In this document: piece after piece, positions 17,150 through 27,321 of the stretch
How positions within the stretch are numbered: position 1 is the first letter of the stretch
Layout of the letters: each line of letters starts with the position of its first letter
DNA from: an uncultured Shewanella sp.
Lineage (GTDB): Bacteria > Pseudomonadota > Gammaproteobacteria > Enterobacterales > Shewanellaceae
NCBI GenBank assembly: GCA_947503555.1
Contig: CANNEE010000001.1
Location: 186,001 to 250,000, forward strand
Reading direction: 5' to 3'
Length of the DNA stretch: 64,000 bases
The notes under the pieces: generated by a model
Told to the model about the DNA's origin: nothing
Seen by the model: the letters and a program-made list of their open reading frames with translations, nothing else
Database searches by the model: none
Position numbers and translations under genes: made by a program

Positions 17150-17899
17150 TTAAATCACCTTAGCTTCGTTTTTTAGTTTCTCTACAAGTTCAGAGACTGA
17201 ACTCACCATAACACCAGCTTGACGTTCTGCAGGAGGTGTGACTTTCAACACCTTTTGATGCTGCTTAAGGCTGACTCCTAGCTCATCAATAGTTAGTGTA
17301 TCTAGTGGCTTACGCTTCGCTTTCATAATATTTGGCAGCTTAGCGTAACGCGGCTCATTTAAACGAAGATCGGTTGTCACTATTGCAGGTAAAGGCATAG
17401 TAATGGTTTGCAAACCACCATCGACTTCACGAGTTACTATGGCACTATCGCCTTCTATCTTAACTTCAGAAGCAAAAGTACCTTGAGGCATATCAGCAAG
17501 TGCAGCCAACATTTGTCCGGTTTGGTTATTGTCACCGTCAATAGATTGCTTTCCTAGCAAAATAAGCTGAGCTTCTTCCTTGTCCTGAACGGCTTTAAGC
17601 AATTTGGCAATAGAAAGCGGTGCTAACTCTTCGTCAGTTTCGATATGCACAGCACGATCGGCACCGAGTGCCATAGCGGTACGCAGTTGCTCTTGAGCAG
17701 CCTTAGGGCCAATCGTCACCACAACAATTTCTGTTGCCGTACCGGCCTCTTTTAAACGAACCGCTTCTTCTACTGCAATTTCACAAAAAGGGTTTAACGC
17801 CATTTTAAGATTAGCGGTATCTACATCTGAATTATCAGATTTTACGCGAACCTTAACATTGGCATCGACCACGCGTTTTACTGGCACCAATACTTTCAT
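17150..17899 (-). CDS. etfB: Electron transfer flavoprotein beta subunit
   Basis: 249 residues. Landmarks are the N-terminal [19 protein letters not shown], the [16 protein letters not shown] segment, the AMP-binding-loop region GADRAVHI and [22 protein letters not shown], and the recognition-loop signature [17 protein letters not shown]. The ATG at 17899 follows a GGAAGGAAACCC leader. First gene of etfBA; the usual size for the family. Confidence 0.97.
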   Translation of the reverse strand: MKVLVPVKRVVDANVKVRVKSDNSDVDTANLKMALNPFCEIAVEEAVRLKEAGTATEIVVVTIGPKAAQEQLRTAMALGADRAVHIETDEELAPLSIAKLLKAVQDKEEAQLILLGKQSIDGDNNQTGQMLAALADMPQGTFASEVKIEGDSAIVTREVDGGLQTITMPLPAIVTTDLRLNEPRYAKLPNIMKAKRKPLDTLTIDELGVSLKQHQKVLKVTPPAERQAGVMVSSVSELVEKLKNEAKVI

Positions 17900-18077
17900 A
17901 GGGTTTCCTTCCTACACCTTCAATGAATGTGGATTAAGTATCAATAGTATTGTTTAACTCAACACTCGGCCTAGACATGATGATATCTTCCCTAGCTGTG
18001 AGCTAGACCACCAACAGTCCGATTCGAGTCACCGCTACAAACCAACTGACACAAGATAACCACAACTTTACGCCCTG

Positions 18078-18093
18078 TTGACGTTAACGTCAA
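18078..18093. promoter_or_regulatory. LiuR-type operator upstream of etfBA
   Basis: TTGACGTTAACGTCAA is a perfect 16-bp palindrome (18 bp with the flanking G and C), about 180 bp upstream of the etfB start. It matches the LiuR (MerR family) consensus described for branched-chain amino-acid and fatty-acid catabolism genes in Shewanella-type genomes. The rest of the 17900-18299 gap is AT-rich promoter sequence for the divergent etfB and H-NS genes. Confidence 0.7.
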
Positions 18094-18299
18094 CTGCAAG
18101 CTGCAATTTATCTTTTTTAACATTGGTGAATGCTAAAGTATGAGTAAATTTAATTGGAAATATAAATAAAGGTAAAATAAAAGTAAAAATTAGCTAATTT
18201 TAATAAATTTCATTTGCGTCATTTGATATTAGTTTCTATTATTTACCTTGTTATTCAATCAATGCCCTTTAATTTAATAAGCTTGGAACTAAAATAATT

Positions 18300-18695
18300 A
18301 TGAGTGATTTTCTGGAAGTATTAACTCATGGTCGTCGTTTTAAGGCTGCAGTGAAAGAACTTAGCCTAGAAGACTTGAGAGAATTAGCGGTTAAGTTAGA
18401 AAAAATCATCGCAGAGCGTGAAGAAGCAGCTGCACAGCTTGAAGCCGAAAATGCCGAGCGTAATGCTAAAATTGAAGAGATTCGTTTACAGATGGAAGCT
18501 ATCGGTCTATCTGTTGATGATTTAGGCGGCGTAGCAGCAAAAGCTGCACCTAAAAAGCGCGCTCCACGTCCTGCAAAATATAAAATTGAAGTAAATGGCG
18601 AAACCATTACTTGGACAGGCCAAGGTCGTATGCCAACAGTTTTCAAAAATGAAATTGAAAACAATGGTCGTACCATGGATGATTTCCTAATTTAG
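18300..18695 (+). CDS. hns: H-NS family nucleoid-associated protein
   Basis: 131 residues. The N-terminal coiled-coil oligomerisation region (about 20-70, rich in Glu/Ala/Lys: KLEKIIAEREEAAAQLEAE) is followed by a basic linker (PKKRAPRPAKYK). A C-terminal DNA-binding domain ends TWTGQGRMPTVF, carrying the GQGRMP version of the H-NS QGR AT-hook-like motif. It compacts and silences AT-rich DNA. The 200 bp upstream is very AT-rich, consistent with autoregulation. Monocistronic with a strong terminator. Confidence 0.93.
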   Translation: MSDFLEVLTHGRRFKAAVKELSLEDLRELAVKLEKIIAEREEAAAQLEAENAERNAKIEEIRLQMEAIGLSVDDLGGVAAKAAPKKRAPRPAKYKIEVNGETITWTGQGRMPTVFKNEIENNGRTMDDFLI

Positions 18696-18710
18696 TCCAC
18701 TAGATTAGGA

Positions 18711-18738
18711 AAAAGCCCGGTTTATGCCGGGCTTTTTT
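18711..18738 (+). terminator. Terminator of the H-NS gene
   Basis: AAGCCCGG / CCGGGCTT stem with a 6-base loop and a T run, 15 bp past the stop. Confidence 0.9.
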
Positions 18739-19378
18739 GTTCTGATGACGATAACAGCCTAGATTGATAAAAAAGTAAAGCATTTCATTGAACTCACTTG
18801 TGAACATGAAATGAACGAAATAGCTTTCATCAAAATATTAAGTATTGATAGACACTGACTTCACACTAATCACGTTCCTACTTTAGACTTAATCTCTTAA
18901 ATCAGTCTGTTAGCCATGCCGCGACAGATAAAACCTTAAATAACAGTAAAATAAGCCCCTATCGCATCTTGAAATAACATAACAACTGGCCAACCCTACG
19001 TGGACGAAATCTCCCCAGAAAGTACTTTTACTCATGTATTAGCATCTAAACCTAAATACAGAGTTTTAAATAAGTTAATAAACATATGTGACAATATCTA
19101 ATTAACAAATACACAAATCATTTTACGAGTTTAACTTAAGTGATCTATACCACATTTATTGCCTGTTTATTATTGTATGCAAAAAGCCAAGATATGAACA
19201 CAAACAATGGATACAATACCAATCGCTCTAATATTTCAAATTTGATTAGATATTTTGCTTTACCTCGTTGACGAACATAGGATTAGTCTCAATAATCATG
19301 CTACACACTGAACAAACATGAATATTGCAACCCATCAACAGAAACGGGTGTACTTTACAAATAATACTGAGGTCGACA
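18739..19378. other. 640-bp intergenic stretch without a recognisable gene
   Basis: AT-rich sequence between the H-NS terminator and rcsF. No reading frame on either strand looks coding. The only item seen is a single ATACCAATC half-element at 19216. Promoter elements for rcsF presumably lie in the last 150 bp. Confidence 0.5.
19216..19232 (+). repeat. Solo half of an ATACCAATC palindromic repeat
   Basis: ATACCAATCGCTCTAAT matches the arm type of the 70-bp element at 1167-1236, but no matching inverted arm was found in the next 100 bp. Probably a decayed copy or an independent short relative. Confidence 0.35.
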
Positions 19379-19795
19379 ATGATTAAACTAATAACTCTAG
19401 CGCTTTCATTATGTTTATCGTTAATGCTAGCTGGGTGTGCTAGCCAATACACTTTTAATAGCAATCTAGATGCAAAAGCTATCAATGAATATTTCAAACC
19501 ATCAGAAGTCCGAGTATATCAGGACAATAATCAACCAATAGGCACCTATAATACTTTAGGACTAGTAGAGGGCGAATCTTGCCAGCAAAAGGAAGGAGAT
19601 ATTCCAGCAAACTTTACCGATGCTAGAACCCAAGCAAGAAAAAAAGCTGCCGATCTTAACGCCAACGGCATTATAATCAAAACCTGCACCTTGCTGTCTC
19701 AAGAAGCTTTAGGTAGCAGCTCAAGCCAGAGATGCGTAACTAAAGCAATATGTATAGCTCAAGCCATTAAAACATCGACAAACAAAGCGAATTAA
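19379..19795 (+). CDS. rcsF: RcsF family outer-membrane lipoprotein
   Basis: 138 residues from the ATG at 19379 (GAGGT upstream). The lipoprotein signal peptide ends in the lipobox LAGC (Cys about 20). The mature part matches RcsF: VRVYQDNNQPIGTYNTLGLV, a Cys soon after, ARTQARKKAADLNANGIII and the later cysteines (KTCT, RCVTKAIC) that form the nested disulfides. In enterics RcsF senses envelope stress and signals to the Rcs phosphorelay. Whether an Rcs system exists here cannot be seen. The rcsF-trmO-proS neighbourhood matches E. coli. Confidence 0.85.
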   Translation: MIKLITLALSLCLSLMLAGCASQYTFNSNLDAKAINEYFKPSEVRVYQDNNQPIGTYNTLGLVEGESCQQKEGDIPANFTDARTQARKKAADLNANGIIIKTCTLLSQEALGSSSSQRCVTKAICIAQAIKTSTNKAN

Positions 19796-19800
19796 CCTCA

Positions 19801-20568
19801 ATGCAATTCTCCAGCGAACTTAAAGCGGTGGCATACTGCCGTACCCCATACAAGCAAAAGTTTGGTATCCCGCGACAGCCAGGGTTAGTCGATGTCCATG
19901 GTTACGTTGAACTTGTTGACGAATTTAATCATATAGACGCAGTCAGGGGCTTAGAGCAATATTCTCACTTATGGTTGTTATTCAGCTTTCATGAAAACCT
20001 TGCCCAAGGCTGGAAAACGACGGTTAGACCACCTCGCTTAGGAGGCAATGAAAAACTCGGCGTTTTTGCCACTCGCTCAACCTTCAGGCCAAATGGTATA
20101 GGTCAAAGCGTGGTAAAGCTACATAAGGTCTTAACAGACAACGGTAAAGTCATGCTTGAAATTTCAGGTATGGATTTGCTTGATGGCACACCGATAGTCG
20201 ATATAAAACCTTATATCCCTTTTTCTGATGCTATTCCCCACGCTAGAGGTGGTATCGCCCACGAAGCTCCTGAGCTCATTACAGTCGAGTTCAATGACCT
20301 TGCTAAACAAGCGCTATTAGAGCTCACAGCCCAGAAAGACAAACCAGAGTATCAAGGGTTACCCCAGCTCATTGATGGAGTGCTCAGCCAAGATCCTAGG
20401 CCAGCTTATAAAAAAGCAAAGGCTGATCCTAAGTTATATCAAGTAGCATTATATGATCTCGATATCTTCTGGCTTGTAGAACAAGATAAGATCATAGTTG
20501 TGGATATTACTAAGGGCATGCTGTCAAAAGAGAAGAATCAAATACCAGAGCCTAACCATGGAAAGTAA
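19801..20568 (+). CDS. trmO: tRNA (N6-threonylcarbamoyladenosine37-N6)-methyltransferase TrmO
   Basis: 255 residues of the TrmO/YaeB (TsaA) family. It methylates t6A37 of tRNA-Thr with S-adenosylmethionine to give m6t6A. Landmarks are [11 protein letters not shown], the [12 protein letters not shown] segment, [32 protein letters not shown], and [20 protein letters not shown]. The start lies five bases after the rcsF stop. The 3' end overlaps the acyltransferase gene by 11 bp. Confidence 0.95.
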   Translation: MQFSSELKAVAYCRTPYKQKFGIPRQPGLVDVHGYVELVDEFNHIDAVRGLEQYSHLWLLFSFHENLAQGWKTTVRPPRLGGNEKLGVFATRSTFRPNGIGQSVVKLHKVLTDNGKVMLEISGMDLLDGTPIVDIKPYIPFSDAIPHARGGIAHEAPELITVEFNDLAKQALLELTAQKDKPEYQGLPQLIDGVLSQDPRPAYKKAKADPKLYQVALYDLDIFWLVEQDKIIVVDITKGMLSKEKNQIPEPNHGK

Positions 20569-21202
20569 CAGCCAAACCATAGACTATCAGAGTCAGCAGA
20601 AAAAACGCTTGTCCTACATGCCCTGGCTTTACTTCAAATTAAAGCCTAAATTACTGAGCTGGGTAAAACCTTGGCAACAAGCTCTTCAAGCCGAGCTTAT
20701 GGCATTGGAAACCATACATATAGGCAACAATTGCTTTATTGCTCCTGAAGCAAAACTCTTCGCTGAGCCGGGTCGAGATATCCATATCGGTGATAACTGC
20801 ATGTTAGCAGCGGACAGTTTTATCCATGGCCCACTTCGCTTAGGAAATGAAGTTGCCATCAATCACGGTTGCTCAATTGATGGTGGCCGAGCGGGTATCA
20901 GTATAGGTAATCAAACCCGTATCGCTAACAATGTCACTCTTTATGCGTTTAACCACGGAATGGCACCTAACGCGCCCATTTATCAACAAGGCGTTAGCTC
21001 GAAAGGTATCGTCATAGGTGAAGATGTGTGGATTGGTGCCCAAGCTGGCATTGTCGATGGTGTCCATATCGGCTCCCATGCCATAGTCGCCATGGGCGCC
21101 ATAGTGACGAAAGATGTGCCAGAATATGCAATAGTCGCTGGAAACCCAGCCAAAATAATTGGTGATAGACGTGATAAGAGTGATACCTATATTGCAAAAT
21201 AG
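20558..21202 (+). CDS. Left-handed beta-helix (hexapeptide repeat) acyltransferase
   Basis: 214 residues from the ATG at 20558, overlapping trmO. After about 60 polar N-terminal residues the chain is a series of hexapeptide turns ([46 protein letters not shown]). The LacA/Maa/NodL-type active-site region follows, including [61 protein letters not shown]. It should transfer an acetyl or similar group from acyl-CoA to a sugar or other small acceptor; which one is unknown. Confidence 0.85.
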   Translation: MESNSQTIDYQSQQKKRLSYMPWLYFKLKPKLLSWVKPWQQALQAELMALETIHIGNNCFIAPEAKLFAEPGRDIHIGDNCMLAADSFIHGPLRLGNEVAINHGCSIDGGRAGISIGNQTRIANNVTLYAFNHGMAPNAPIYQQGVSSKGIVIGEDVWIGAQAGIVDGVHIGSHAIVAMGAIVTKDVPEYAIVAGNPAKIIGDRRDKSDTYIAK

Positions 21203-21534
21203 CAGAACCAATGCATCAAATAGCTGCAACTAATTAACGATAAACCAAAATGAAATAGATAAACTTTGTCTCGATGCGCCGGCTTAAGGCCCTATCCGTC
21301 ATCGAATTTAATTGCAGCTCTCTCCCTCTTGATAACACTTCATCCTTCAGCTTTAAAACCCGACCCCAAAGCCATTCCGCTAGGGTAGGTTCGTCTTATG
21401 CTGAGGTGATATCTTGCAGATTAAAGATAAACTCAGCCTAAATATTTTATCAGTTTTATTCCAATTACCTAGGTGACATCAGGATGATAGCTGCTAAAAT
21501 AGCGGCCATTATTTTTTTACTCAGGATCTATTCA
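21203..21534. other. 332-bp intergenic region carrying the proS promoter
   Basis: No gene or clear hairpin. The last 120 bp is AT-rich and is the likely proS promoter. The ORF that extends upstream to 21484 is not supported as coding. Confidence 0.4.
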
Positions 21535-23250
21535 ATGCGCGTTAGCAACTACCTGCTATCAACCCAGAAAGAAACTCCTGCCAACGCAGAAGTGATCAGT
21601 CATCAATTAATGTTACGAGCAGGTATGATCCGTCGTAATGCATCTGGCCTATATAGCTGGCTTCCCACGGGCCTACGTGTATTACGTAAAGTAGAAGCCA
21701 TAGTGCGCGAAGAGATGAATAAAGCCAACGGCATCGAAATCCTAATGCCTATGGTTCAACCTGCAGATCTATGGGCTGAAACAGGTCGCTGGGAAAAATT
21801 TGGTCCTGAGCTACTACGTTTTCAAGACAGACATAACCGAGATTTTGTTCTTGGGCCAACCCATGAAGAAGTGATTACCGATATTGTTCGTAAAGAGATT
21901 AACTCATACAAACAGTTACCTTTGAACTTATATCAGATCCAAACAAAATTCCGTGACGAAGTGCGTCCTCGTTTTGGTGTCATGCGTTCTCGTGAATTCT
22001 TGATGAAAGATGCCTACTCTTTCCACCTTGATCAAGACACCATGGATGCCACTTACCAAGATATGTTCCAAGCCTATAGCAATATTCTCAGTCGCATGGG
22101 ATTAGCCTTCCGTCCTGTGATGGCGGATACAGGCTCTATCGGCGGCAGCTTGTCACATGAATTCCATGTTTTGGCTAACTCTGGTGAAGACCTTATCGCA
22201 TACTCTACCGAGAGTGATTACGCTGCAAACATTGAAAAATGTGAAGCACCTCTGCCAACTGAAGCACGCCTGGCACCAACTCAAGAGCTAGTAAAGCTTG
22301 ATACTCCGAAGGCAAAAACCATTGCAGAGCTGGTCGAGCACTATGGTATTGCCATTGAGAAAACAGTTAAAACTTTAATTGTTAAAGGCGCGACCGAAGA
22401 GGCTCCATTAGTTGCTTTAGTGATTCGTGGTGACCATGACCTCAATGAAGTCAAAGCTGAAAAGCTTGAACAAGTTCTAGCACCATTTGAGTTCGCCGAT
22501 GAAGCAGACATTCGTAAAGCGATAGGCGCAGGCCCTGGCTCTATTGGACCAGTAGGACTTTCTATTCCTGTGATTGTCGATCATGGCGTTGCAGTAATGA
22601 GCGACTTTGCCGCTGGCGCTAATGAAGACGACGTCCATTACACTGGTATTAACTGGGAAAGAGATCTCGCCGAAACTCAAACTGCCGATTTGCGTAACAT
22701 TATCGAAGGTGAAGCCAGCCCATGCGGGAAAGGCACTATCTCGCTACTACGAGGCATTGAAGTTGGCCATATTTTCCAGCTGGGTACTAACTACTCTGAA
22801 GCTATGGGTGCCAAGGTACTGGATGAAAACGGCAAGTCACAAACATTATTGATGGGTTGTTACGGTGTGGGTGTGAGCCGTATGGTTGCTGCCGCTATTG
22901 AGCAAAACCACGATGATAGAGGCATCATTTGGCCAGAAGCTATCGCACCGTTTAAGGTCGGCATTTTGCCAATGAATATGCATAAATCTCATCGTGTTAA
23001 AGAGCATGCCGAAGCTCTATATCAGCAATTAGTTGATGCTGGTGTAGAAGTCCTATTCGATGACCGTAAAGAGCGTGCAGGTGTAATGTTTGCCGATATG
23101 GAGCTAGTAGGTTTGCCCCATGTCATCGTTATCGGCGATAGAAATATCGATGCTGGCGTATTTGAATATAAGAACCGCCGCACAGGTGAAAAGCAGGAAA
23201 TCCCATTCGATCAGATTGTTGAGTTTATTAAGAATGGAACTCAGGCTTAA
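21535..23250 (+). CDS. proS: Prolyl-tRNA synthetase (bacterial type, with editing insertion)
   Basis: 571 residues from the ATG at 21535 (AGGA eight bases upstream). Class II synthetase motifs are present: motif 1 [20 protein letters not shown], motif 2 [20 protein letters not shown], and motif 3 [17 protein letters not shown]. Between motifs 2 and 3 lies the about 180-residue INS editing domain ([20 protein letters not shown] onwards), and an anticodon-binding domain follows ([20 protein letters not shown]). Usual length. It activates proline for tRNA-Pro. The gene ends in a strong bidirectional terminator. Confidence 0.98.
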   Translation: MRVSNYLLSTQKETPANAEVISHQLMLRAGMIRRNASGLYSWLPTGLRVLRKVEAIVREEMNKANGIEILMPMVQPADLWAETGRWEKFGPELLRFQDRHNRDFVLGPTHEEVITDIVRKEINSYKQLPLNLYQIQTKFRDEVRPRFGVMRSREFLMKDAYSFHLDQDTMDATYQDMFQAYSNILSRMGLAFRPVMADTGSIGGSLSHEFHVLANSGEDLIAYSTESDYAANIEKCEAPLPTEARLAPTQELVKLDTPKAKTIAELVEHYGIAIEKTVKTLIVKGATEEAPLVALVIRGDHDLNEVKAEKLEQVLAPFEFADEADIRKAIGAGPGSIGPVGLSIPVIVDHGVAVMSDFAAGANEDDVHYTGINWERDLAETQTADLRNIIEGEASPCGKGTISLLRGIEVGHIFQLGTNYSEAMGAKVLDENGKSQTLLMGCYGVGVSRMVAAAIEQNHDDRGIIWPEAIAPFKVGILPMNMHKSHRVKEHAEALYQQLVDAGVEVLFDDRKERAGVMFADMELVGLPHVIVIGDRNIDAGVFEYKNRRTGEKQEIPFDQIVEFIKNGTQA

Positions 23251-23286
23251 TCTAGCGATATTGAGAGATCTAAAGTCATAACTTAG

Positions 23287-23317
23287 AAAAAACGCGTCCA
23301 ATTGGACGCGTTTTTTT
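23287..23317. terminator. Bidirectional terminator between proS and the chemoreceptor gene
   Basis: ACGCGTCCAATTGGACGCGT palindrome flanked by A-run and T-run. It serves proS on plus and the converging chemoreceptor gene on minus. Confidence 0.85.
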
Positions 23318-23346
23318 ATTGATAGCCTTCAACTTAACCCAATAAC

Positions 23347-24873
23347 TCACACCTTAAACTGGTTCACCACTTTTTGTAAGTTCACCGATAGCTGAGCTAA
23401 CAACTCATTGGCTCGAGCCGTTTCAATGGCACCATCTGCAGTTTCATCGGTAATATTACTAATGTTAGTCACATTTTGATCCACCTCATTAGCAACCGAG
23501 CTTTGCTGCTCTGTGGCCTCTGCAATTTGACTGGTGAAAGTGGCGATTTCTTGAATTGAATTCGTTACCGCCTCGATTCCCTCTCCAGTTTTCTGAGCAC
23601 TACCAACAACTTGTGAGGTTTGCGCTAACGCCTTCTCTGATACAGTTACCGCTTCTTGGCTACCAGACTGTAACTTTTCTATGGTTTTCTGTATCTCTTC
23701 TGTTGCCTGCTGCGTTCTCTGGGCTAAGGTTCTCACCTCGTCCGCCACCACGGCAAAACCTCTACCTTGCTCACCGGCTCGCGCCGCTTCTATTGCTGCA
23801 TTGAGTGCCAACATATTAGTTTGCTCAGCAATTTCACGAATAACATCAAGTATTGAAGAGATACTGTTGCTGTCATCCGCTACTCGCTTAATCACAGTCT
23901 CAGCCTCACTTATCGCATCCGATAGCTGACTAATTTCATCAATAGTAATATTTAATGTCTCTTTACCACGATTAGCTTCTTGCTGAGCTAACTGGGCAGA
24001 CTTAGCAGCCAAAGCCGCATTATTGGCCACTTCTATGGTTGTGGCAGACATTTGATGGATGGCAGTAGCCACTTGCGTCGTCTCCGACTTTAGGCTTTGC
24101 ACACCATTAGTCGTTTGCTCAGTAATCTGCGAGGTTTGCTGGGCCGTTTGCGTCAATTGCTCCGCATCAGATGAGACTTCTAGCATTACTTTTTGCAGCT
24201 TAATAATCACCAGATTAAAGGAGTCACATAGCTTACCTAGCTCGTCTTTACTCTGATTATCGATACGACAGGTTAAATCCCCTTCACCTTCAGCGATATC
24301 TGCAATGGCATCTGTCACCTGAGTCAGTCGCCTTAATACAGATGTGGACAGCAACCAAGAGAGACAAAAAACAAGAATAATATCGAGTAAAATGATTTCA
24401 ACTAAGATTTGAATAAGCTGTTTATCGAGAAGAACTTGAATATGACTTTCATCGGTAAAAACACTCACCTTACCCACTGTTTTTTCAGTGTCATCTTCAA
24501 TAAAGGTTAACTCTTGGGATAACTCTCGGCTAAATACCTTAGGAGCCTCCTCGGTTTGAAGCAATTCCCCCGCTTTCTTTAAGCTACCATAAACAATATC
24601 TTCACCGGACCAAGCAATAATGCTACTAACCCCTTGGGCGGACATTTCAGACTGAATGATATTCGCAGCCAACTCAGTCTCATAGTTCCAAACAGCCTCA
24701 GGTAGAGAGCCAGCTAAGCGGCTTAGACTTGCCATTGTCTGTTGGGAAAACTGCTCTTCTAGCTGTTGCTTTTGCTGGGTATAACCATAAAAGCCAGAAA
24801 TGCTAAGCAGCAAGGATACCAAGACAACAAAGCTAATATTCAACTTTAATTTGATGCTACTTTTTATACTCAT
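23347..24873 (-). CDS. Methyl-accepting chemotaxis protein
   Basis: 508 residues from the ATG at 24873; the upstream extension to 24960 lacks a site and is not signal-like. Layout: TM1 (about 10-30), a periplasmic sensor of about 140 residues, TM2 (about 155-178), HAMP ([19 protein letters not shown]), then the cytoplasmic signalling bundle. The highly conserved hairpin tip [20 protein letters not shown] and [18 protein letters not shown] are intact. It should couple to CheA/CheW. It lies 116 bp downstream of a periplasmic binding-protein gene on the same strand, so it may read that protein's ligand state. Confidence 0.95.
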   Translation of the reverse strand: MSIKSSIKLKLNISFVVLVSLLLSISGFYGYTQQKQQLEEQFSQQTMASLSRLAGSLPEAVWNYETELAANIIQSEMSAQGVSSIIAWSGEDIVYGSLKKAGELLQTEEAPKVFSRELSQELTFIEDDTEKTVGKVSVFTDESHIQVLLDKQLIQILVEIILLDIILVFCLSWLLSTSVLRRLTQVTDAIADIAEGEGDLTCRIDNQSKDELGKLCDSFNLVIIKLQKVMLEVSSDAEQLTQTAQQTSQITEQTTNGVQSLKSETTQVATAIHQMSATTIEVANNAALAAKSAQLAQQEANRGKETLNITIDEISQLSDAISEAETVIKRVADDSNSISSILDVIREIAEQTNMLALNAAIEAARAGEQGRGFAVVADEVRTLAQRTQQATEEIQKTIEKLQSGSQEAVTVSEKALAQTSQVVGSAQKTGEGIEAVTNSIQEIATFTSQIAEATEQQSSVANEVDQNVTNISNITDETADGAIETARANELLAQLSVNLQKVVNQFKV

Positions 24874-24989
24874 AGCAGATCCACTCAAGTTAGACGAGTT
24901 TACTCTGTATTCGCGTCCCTCTCCTTCATAGTATTTCACGTCCCTGTGTCCGCAATACAATCAAAGTGTTATCACACTCTCAACCTATA

Positions 24990-25979
24990 CTAGTCAATTA
25001 TGCTCGCTTTGCCCTGAATCGCTGCTGGCAAGGTCAATTGCCACTTATCAAGTTCGGCTTGACTAAAATAAAAGCGCCCTTTCTTAGCAATAACAGGACG
25101 TATTGCACTTGGTTTTTGGCCCGAGGTAATCTTTTTCACCATCTTGGCAGCTAGCATTCCCTGCTCTTCACCAAAAATCACTAAACCACCCACTCCCTTA
25201 CCTTTACCTACAGCAAAATCCCAAAAAGCAAAGGCGGGAACCGGTGTATTTTGCGATGTCCAAGCGAGTACATCATTCGCAGGAATATGCTTACCCGAAC
25301 CATCCACTATCGTATGATATAACCCAACGATAATGGCTTGATGCCCTGCCGCTTTGGCATCTTTAACCACCTGTTGCCACCTATCTTGTTCTCCAATGAG
25401 CTGTAGTTTGGCTTGCACTTTCCCCACTTTTAGCGAATCCTTGCCTTTGAAAGCTTCATCTACCGCAGCTTTTGAAGTATTACCCGAGTCAAATAACACT
25501 AAAATCGAGCGCAATTTGCCTCCCATCACCTTATTGAGATCGGCGATATTTCGCTTAAACAAAGGCCGCTCTAATACACCCGTTACGTTTTCCATATCTT
25601 GAACCCCTAAACTTCTAGGGTTGCTGTTAATACCGAGAAAAACAGTTGGTGTGCCCGCATCATTGAGGCGTTTCCCAAGAAACTTTAATGCATTATCATC
25701 GCCTAGAATCACTACATCAGGCTGAGTTTCTTGGTAGTAAGCCCACGCCTTGTCAGCCATAGCCTGATATTCACTTTTAGGGATCCTCTTAGTGTCCATC
25801 TGAAAGGTTAACACCTGGTAACCATCACCTAAGGTATCCCGAATCCCTTTTAAATAACTCTGATCCCATTGATACTCTGAGTGATAACTCTCTATCACTA
25901 GCACTTTGTTCGCGGCAACGACCGAGAAACTCACCATAAAAGCCAATATAAATGTCAAAAGGGGTTTGAATAAACTCAT
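24990..25979 (-). CDS. Periplasmic ABC-type substrate-binding protein (ABC_sub_bind family)
   Basis: 329 residues with a signal peptide (LLTFILAFMVSFSVVAA, cleavage about 23). Two Rossmann-like lobes follow: VLVIESYHSEYQWDQSYLKG, DVVILGDDNALKFLG, VFLGINSNPR, SILVLFDSGNTSKAAV, and GGLVIFGEEQGMLAAKMVKK. This is the PF04392-type binding fold. No permease or ATPase gene is nearby. The next gene on the same strand is a chemoreceptor, which suggests a chemosensory binding protein. Ligand unknown. Confidence 0.85.
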   Translation of the reverse strand: MSLFKPLLTFILAFMVSFSVVAANKVLVIESYHSEYQWDQSYLKGIRDTLGDGYQVLTFQMDTKRIPKSEYQAMADKAWAYYQETQPDVVILGDDNALKFLGKRLNDAGTPTVFLGINSNPRSLGVQDMENVTGVLERPLFKRNIADLNKVMGGKLRSILVLFDSGNTSKAAVDEAFKGKDSLKVGKVQAKLQLIGEQDRWQQVVKDAKAAGHQAIIVGLYHTIVDGSGKHIPANDVLAWTSQNTPVPAFAFWDFAVGKGKGVGGLVIFGEEQGMLAAKMVKKITSGQKPSAIRPVIAKKGRFYFSQAELDKWQLTLPAAIQGKASIID

Positions 25980-26070
25980 TAGAAAGGTCTCCTAAGCACA
26001 GGGCAAAAAACAACCAACACCCTAAAGTATAGAAGATAATATTTGGCCTAATTCGAAGAAAAATAGAATA

Positions 26071-26099
26071 AAAAAAAGCCTACTCAATAATGAGTAGGC
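26071..26099 (-). terminator. Terminator downstream of the LysR gene
   Basis: GCCTACTCA / TGAGTAGGC with a 4-base loop, followed by seven T on the minus strand. It is 240 bp past the LysR stop. The stretch 26100-26336 holds no reading frame, but it does contain a second hairpin (TGGAGTAA / TTACTCCA, about 26188-26213), so the LysR mRNA has a long 3' region or an RNA is made here. Confidence 0.75.
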
Positions 26100-26336
26100 G
26101 AACAATGATGATGATATAACTAACATGTAAACAAACACACTTAACTAACTTTCAGCTCAGTTAGGAGATGATTAACTGGGTTGATGGAGTAACTATATAA
26201 AAACTTTACTCCAGGTTAAATCAAATAAAATAGATGATAGTAATCGATAATTTAGATGAAATAAAAAGCGATCTTTTCAGGTCTAGGTGTCAGCTTAGCG
26301 TCCTTCTACCCTTCCCTATTGCCCAATGCGAGCAAC

Positions 26337-27221
26337 CTAGAGCAGATAAGGAAGCGCTTTTAACTCCTTAAGCAACCAAGCTGCACACTTGCCTTCGTTA
26401 TAACCTGCACGAATTAAGAGGTCCACAGGCATAGTCGTTGCTTGTTGATTATCGATAAATTCAACTTCACAGATGTCACTATAGCTATCAAAGCATTCTA
26501 TAAAATGCTTTGGCGTCCAAGCCCAACCAATTCCCCTTTTTACCATCTCAAGCAAGGCAAACTGGCTCTCAACCAGCCAGCGATATTGACTCAATTGCTC
26601 ACAGGGATATATGGCCCCCCAGCGCGAAGTATGCATAACTTGTCGCTCGTTTAATAACAAATCAAAATTATCCACTTTAATACTGGCTAACCTATGCTGT
26701 CTTGAGACCACTGGCACCATATGAATCGCGCCAAAGGGTTTTATACTATAACTGGCCGTATCGCCGAAATTAGCAATGCTAAGGCCAATATCCACTCTTC
26801 CCTCATCGACCAATTTCGCTATATCGGCTCTTGAAGGCGTCAATAACTCCAGCTCTAAGAAAGGGAATTTCTTCGCTAACGTCACAAACAAGTCTTCTAA
26901 CTGGCTGCTAATTAGTGTCTCTTCAATGGCTAATGATAGACGTGCTTCCTCTCCATTAGACAAGCCTAAGGCATTGGCTTGGATGCGCTCAGCTTGGTTG
27001 AGAAGTACCCGTCCTTGAGCAACGACAGCGCGTCCAGCCTGTGTCAGTTGAGGCTCCCGCCGACTTCGGTCAAACAAGGTGACATTGAGATCCACCTCCA
27101 AATTAGCGATTGCACTACTGACCGCAGACTGCGCCTTTGATAGCTGACGTGCAGCGGCTGAAAATGAGCCTTTATCGGCTACAGAAATTAATACTCGAAT
27201 CTGCTCTAAACTAAACTGCAT
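26337..27221 (-). CDS. LysR-type transcriptional regulator (probable regulator of the divergent PACE efflux gene)
   Basis: 294 residues from the ATG at 27221. The N-terminal winged helix-turn-helix (FSLEQIRVLISVADKGSFSA, ARQLSKAQSAVSSAIANLE, LFDRSRREPQLTQAGRAV) is typical LysR, followed by the co-inducer domain (LSLAIEETLISSQLEDLF, VDIGLSIANFGDT). The PACE transporter gene starts 101 bp away on the other strand, the standard layout for a LysR regulator and its target. A CATCTGATTAACTATTATGATC-like AT-rich stretch lies between them. Inducer unknown. Confidence 0.92.
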   Translation of the reverse strand: MQFSLEQIRVLISVADKGSFSAAARQLSKAQSAVSSAIANLEVDLNVTLFDRSRREPQLTQAGRAVVAQGRVLLNQAERIQANALGLSNGEEARLSLAIEETLISSQLEDLFVTLAKKFPFLELELLTPSRADIAKLVDEGRVDIGLSIANFGDTASYSIKPFGAIHMVPVVSRQHRLASIKVDNFDLLLNERQVMHTSRWGAIYPCEQLSQYRWLVESQFALLEMVKRGIGWAWTPKHFIECFDSYSDICEVEFIDNQQATTMPVDLLIRAGYNEGKCAAWLLKELKALPYLL

Positions 27222-27321
27222 AACCAACCTATCTACAAAAGTGATAGAAACTAACTTTGAATCATCTGATTAACTATTATGATCTAGCCATAATTCATTT
27301 TCAAAGATCTTAGGAGAATGT

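Noticed and set aside
18300-18695. H-NS gene as a marker of a horizontally acquired island
   Set aside because: Surrounding genes (etfBA, rcsF-trmO-proS) are core genes in conserved order; nothing indicates an island.
19139-19154. CRP-like AGTGATCTATACCACA upstream of rcsF
   Set aside because: One mismatch in each half-site; not distinguishable from chance in AT-rich DNA.
19246-19497. 83-residue minus-strand reading frame overlapping rcsF
   Set aside because: Shadow of the rcsF gene, which has a lipobox and family motifs.
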